DNA from: Streptomyces gardneri
GTDB taxonomy: Bacteria > Actinomycetota > Actinomycetes > Streptomycetales > Streptomycetaceae
DNA: 64,000 nt
NCBI RefSeq assembly: GCF_006539185.1
Contig: NZ_BJMN01000038.1
Coordinates: 42,125 to 106,124 of the forward strand
Direction: 5' to 3'
In this document: positions 61,488 to 64,000 of the stretch, in pieces
How positions within the stretch are numbered: the stretch's first letter is position 1
How the letters are laid out: every line of letters begins with the position of its first letter
The notes under the pieces: model-generated
The model's database searches: none
Seen by the model: the letters and a program-made list of their open reading frames with translations, nothing else
What the model was told of the DNA's origin: nothing
Position numbers and translations under genes: made by a program

Positions 61488-62408
61488 ATGGCAGATCTCG
61501 ACGACCATTCCCCCCTCTCTGCCGCCCCCGCCGCAGTCGGCGCGCTGGATCCCCCTGAGCCCCCACCCCCGCTCGACGAGACGGCCCGGGCCCGCGCCAT
61601 CCTGGCCGCCCAGCCCGTCGTCGAGGGCCACACCGAACTGCCCCCGTCCCTCGACACCGAGGACCTCCCACCCGTTCGCGCGGGGGAGGCGGGAGCGCAG
61701 TTCTGGTCCCTGTACGTGGACACCGACGAGGGCGTCATCGGCACGCTGCGGCGGATCGACGCGATCCGCGCCCTCGTCGCCGCCTGCCCCGAGGACCTGC
61801 GCCTCGTGCACACCACGTCCGAGATGGCGCACGCCGGGAACTGCGGCCGGGTCGCCGCCCTGCTCGGCCCGGTCGGCTGGCCCGCGCTCGGCGGCTCGGC
61901 CGCCACCCTGCGGGCCTACCACGCCCTGGGCGTACGGGCCGTGAACCTCACCCGCTTCGACCGCTTCGCCCGCGAGGCCGTACGGGAGATGAACCGGCTC
62001 GGCCTGGCCGTGGACCTCTCCGGCGCCGACCAGGACACGGTCCGCCGCACCCTCGCGGTCACCCGGGCCCCGGCCCTGCTGACCAGGGCAGCGCCGGAAG
62101 GACTCCCGGACGACGTGCTGCGGCTCCTCGGCGAGAACGGCGCCGTCGTCATGGTCACGGTCACGGACGACCCGGCCGCCGACGCCGACGTCCTCGACCG
62201 TGTGCGTACGGAGGTGGGGCCGCGCTCCACGGGCGTCTCCCACACCACCGCCCCGGCCCACGGCTACGTCCCGCTCTTCGCGGAGCTCCTGCGCCGGGGC
62301 TGGCCCGCCCAGGACCTGGTCGGACTCGCCCATGCCAACGTCACCAGGGCGCTGCGCGAGACGGAGTTCCTGGCGCGGACGAACCGCATCCGCCCGGCCG
62401 CGGCCTGA
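61488..62408 (+). CDS. Degenerate M19 dipeptidase-like protein (probable pseudoenzyme)
   Basis: A 306-residue paralogue of the dipeptidase at 54587, shorter by about 100 residues. Alignable blocks are LAAQPVVEGHTELP, AGAQFWSLYV, LRAYHALGVRAVNLT and VREMNRLGLAVDLS. Metal ligands are lost or changed: HND becomes HTE, the bridging Glu is absent (LLGPVGWPAL), DLSH becomes DLSG and the SHS block reads LTRAA. Reading frame, start (ATG with GGAGTAGCACC) and codon bias are intact, so it is probably expressed but not a zinc peptidase. Confidence 0.82.
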   Translation: MADLDDHSPLSAAPAAVGALDPPEPPPPLDETARARAILAAQPVVEGHTELPPSLDTEDLPPVRAGEAGAQFWSLYVDTDEGVIGTLRRIDAIRALVAACPEDLRLVHTTSEMAHAGNCGRVAALLGPVGWPALGGSAATLRAYHALGVRAVNLTRFDRFAREAVREMNRLGLAVDLSGADQDTVRRTLAVTRAPALLTRAAPEGLPDDVLRLLGENGAVVMVTVTDDPAADADVLDRVRTEVGPRSTGVSHTTAPAHGYVPLFAELLRRGWPAQDLVGLAHANVTRALRETEFLARTNRIRPAAA

Positions 62409-62436
62409 CGGTACGTACGGCCCGACCGTACGCACG

Positions 62437-62474
62437 GAGGAGGGGCGCACCGCCACGGCGGTGCGCCCCTCCTC
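62437..62474. terminator. Strong bidirectional terminator
   Basis: Perfect 18-bp stem (62437-62454 with 62457-62474; arm GAGGAGGGGCGCACCGCC), loop AC, then CTCGTC. It lies between the convergent dipeptidase-like and UDP-glucose dehydrogenase genes. Confidence 0.88.
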
Positions 62475-62528
62475 CTCGTCGCTTCAGGACCGCGGGCTCG
62501 TCGCCTCGGGCCCAGTGGGCTCGTCGCC

Positions 62529-63854
62529 TCAGGCGCGCGGGCGGCCCATCGCCCGGTAGGTCCAGCCCGCCGCACGCCACCGCTCGCCGTCGAGGGCGTT
62601 GCGGCCGTCGAGGATCACCCGCGAGGAGACGACCGAGGCGAGCTCCGCCGGGTCGAGCTCGCGGAACTCCCGCCACTCGGTCAGGTGCAGCACCACGTCC
62701 GCCCCGCGCACCGCGTCCAGCGCCGTCTCCGCGTACCCCAGGGTCGGGAAGACGCGGCGCGCGTTCTCCATGCCCTTCGGGTCGTAGACGGTGACCTGGC
62801 CGCCCTGGAGGTGTATCTGGCCCGCCACGTTCAGCGCGGGGGAGTCGCGGACGTCGTCCGAGTCCGGCTTGAAGGTCGCGCCGAGCACGGCCACCCGGCG
62901 GCCCAGGAAGGTGGACCCGCCGAGCGCCTCGCGCGCCATCTCCACCATCTGGCCGCGCCGCCGCATGTTGATCGAGTCGATCTCGCGCAGGAAGGTCAGC
63001 GCCTGGTCGGCGCCCAGCTCGCCCGCCCGGGCCATGAACGCCCGGATGTCCTTGGGCAGGCAGCCGCCGCCGAAGCCGATGCCGGCCCGCAGGAACTTGG
63101 CGCCGATCCGGTCGTCGTGGCCGATGGCCTCCGCCAGCTTGGCGACGTCGCCGCCCGTGGCCTCGCACAGCTCGGCCATCGCGTTGATGAAGGAGATCTT
63201 GGTCGCGAGGAAGGAGTTCGCGGACGTCTTGACCAGCTCGGCCGTCGGGAAGTCGGTCACCACGAACGGCGAGCCCTGACCGACGGGGACCGCGTACACC
63301 TCGCGCAGCGTCTTCTCGGCGCGCTCGCCCTGCACACCGACCACGATGCGGTCCGGGCGCAGGGTGTCCTGGACGGCGAAGCCCTCCCGCAGGAACTCGG
63401 GGTTCCAGGCGAGGTCGACGCCCTCGGGCAGCAGGCCCGCGAGCCGCTCCGCCGAGCCGACCGGCACGGTCGACTTGCCGACGACCAGGGCCCCTTCGCG
63501 GACGACCGCGGCGAGGGAGGCGAAGGCGGCGTCGACGTAGCTCATGTCACAGGCGTACTCGCCGTGCTTCTGCGGAGTGTTCACGCAGACGAAGTGCACG
63601 TCGCCGAAGGCGCCGACCTCCTCCCAGGAGGTGGTGAAGCGCAGCCGGCCGGTCGATCCCTCGATGCCGGCCACGTGCTTCGCGAGCAGATCCTCGAGCC
63701 CCGGCTCGTACATCGGGACGCGCCCGGAGGACAGGAGCTCGATCTTCTCGGGGACGACGTCCAGGCCGAGCACCTCGAAGCCCAGCTCCGCCATGGCCGC
63801 GGCATGGGTGGCGCCGAGGTAGCCGGTGCCGATCACGGTGATCTTGAGGGCCAT
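62529..63854 (-). CDS. UDP-glucose/GDP-mannose dehydrogenase family protein
   Basis: A 441-residue NAD+-dependent four-electron oxidase that makes UDP-glucuronate or a similar nucleotide-sugar acid. Rossmann motif ITVIGTGYLGATHA at the N-terminus; KSTVPVGSAERL; catalytic Cys265 in FGGGCLPKD; second nucleotide domain from VAVLGATFKPDSDDVRDSP. ATG 63854 (MALKITVIG) has GGAG 6 nt upstream. It could feed the surface-glycan cluster 20 kb away, although it is not linked to it. Confidence 0.93.
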   Translation of the reverse strand: MALKITVIGTGYLGATHAAAMAELGFEVLGLDVVPEKIELLSSGRVPMYEPGLEDLLAKHVAGIEGSTGRLRFTTSWEEVGAFGDVHFVCVNTPQKHGEYACDMSYVDAAFASLAAVVREGALVVGKSTVPVGSAERLAGLLPEGVDLAWNPEFLREGFAVQDTLRPDRIVVGVQGERAEKTLREVYAVPVGQGSPFVVTDFPTAELVKTSANSFLATKISFINAMAELCEATGGDVAKLAEAIGHDDRIGAKFLRAGIGFGGGCLPKDIRAFMARAGELGADQALTFLREIDSINMRRRGQMVEMAREALGGSTFLGRRVAVLGATFKPDSDDVRDSPALNVAGQIHLQGGQVTVYDPKGMENARRVFPTLGYAETALDAVRGADVVLHLTEWREFRELDPAELASVVSSRVILDGRNALDGERWRAAGWTYRAMGRPRA

Positions 63855-63944
63855 GCGGTACTCCAGTGACGTCGGGCGGAATGCCTGCCCGAGCATAGTC
63901 GTGCCCTGGCCCGGGGCCGGGGCTCGCCCGTACCCTTCGAGTTA

Positions 63945-63960
63945 CTTAACGGTAGTTAGC
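63945..63960. promoter_or_regulatory. TAAC/GTTA dyad before the last gene
   Basis: TAAC-GGTA-GTTA dyad in an AT-rich patch some 25-35 bp ahead of the GTG at 63981. AAC...GTT boxes are typical of TetR-type lipid-metabolism repressors; the regulator is not in view. Confidence 0.4.
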
Positions 63961-63980
63961 AAACGTGGGAGTGAGTGAAC

Positions 63981-64000
63981 GTGGCGGGTTCGTCTGATTT
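63981..64000 (+). CDS. Start of a gene running off the window, probably acyl-CoA dehydrogenase
   Basis: GTG at 63981 preceded by GGGAGTGAG; the visible codons read VAGSSDF. This opening matches what I recall of a Streptomyces acyl-CoA dehydrogenase N-terminus, but seven codons are too few for certainty. Confidence 0.4.

Overview
The window is high-GC actinobacterial DNA, almost certainly a Streptomyces chromosome core region. The evidence is strong G/C third-position bias, frequent GTG/TTG starts, many ATGA/GTGA stop-start overlaps, an encoded tRNA-Leu with a UAA anticodon (the bldA-type tRNA), a sigI-type sigma factor beside its own anti-sigma and anti-anti-sigma genes, and LAxTG/LPxTG surface proteins. 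I see no rRNA, CRISPR array, prophage or intact insertion sequence. Two copies of a MITE-like inverted-repeat element are present.

Layout. 1-7.3 kb: 3' end of a type II NADH dehydrogenase, a cyclopropane-fatty-acid-synthase-like methyltransferase, an FtsX/LolD-type ABC exporter (permease plus ATPase, with the long repeat copy between them), bldA, and a Bax-inhibitor-1 family membrane protein. 7.4-14.4 kb: a TetR repressor facing an alpha/beta hydrolase across a perfect operator palindrome, small hypothetical genes, a thiolase, an SGNH hydrolase and cystathionine beta-synthase. 14.7-19.7 kb: an RpiR-type regulator, a four-gene roadblock/LC7 set that includes a DUF4388 protein, an SRPBCC protein and a DAP-decarboxylase-like PLP enzyme. 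19.8-25.4 kb: a histidine-utilisation operon (hutU, an M20 amidohydrolase, hutF, hutI). 25.4-30.2 kb: a secreted set of a lipoprotein, a subtilisin-like protease with two P-domains and a YD-repeat/phospholipase A2 protein, bounded by two nearly identical perfect palindromes. 30.5-41.6 kb: a small kinase, then a cell-surface glycan cluster (GNAT/FemAB-like, GT2, deacetylase, multi-pass membrane proteins, GH26, flippase, DegT).

41.8-48.2 kb: sigI with its regulators, then a four-gene translationally coupled operon for sortase-anchored surface proteins built from a repeated domain. 48.2-54.6 kb: a POT peptide transporter, an OmpR/histidine-kinase pair, a GtrA protein, purK and purE. 54.6-62.4 kb: an M19 dipeptidase, a TerY-type triad (kinase-like protein, PP2C, vWA), a membrane pair resembling MotA/MotB or ZorA/ZorB stators, a divergent TerD-family protein, and a dipeptidase paralogue that has lost its metal ligands. 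62.5-64 kb: UDP-glucose dehydrogenase and the first codons of a probable acyl-CoA dehydrogenase.

The most unusual parts are: (i) the Ter-type phospho-signalling triad coupled to a stator-like membrane pair; (ii) the secreted YD-repeat/PLA2 gene, which has the only in-frame TTA codon I could find in any called gene, in the same window as the tRNA that reads it; (iii) the long and internally deleted copies of one inverted-repeat element; and (iv) the sortase-substrate operon with both LPKTG and LAETG signals. All homology statements rest on motifs read by eye; no database search was run.
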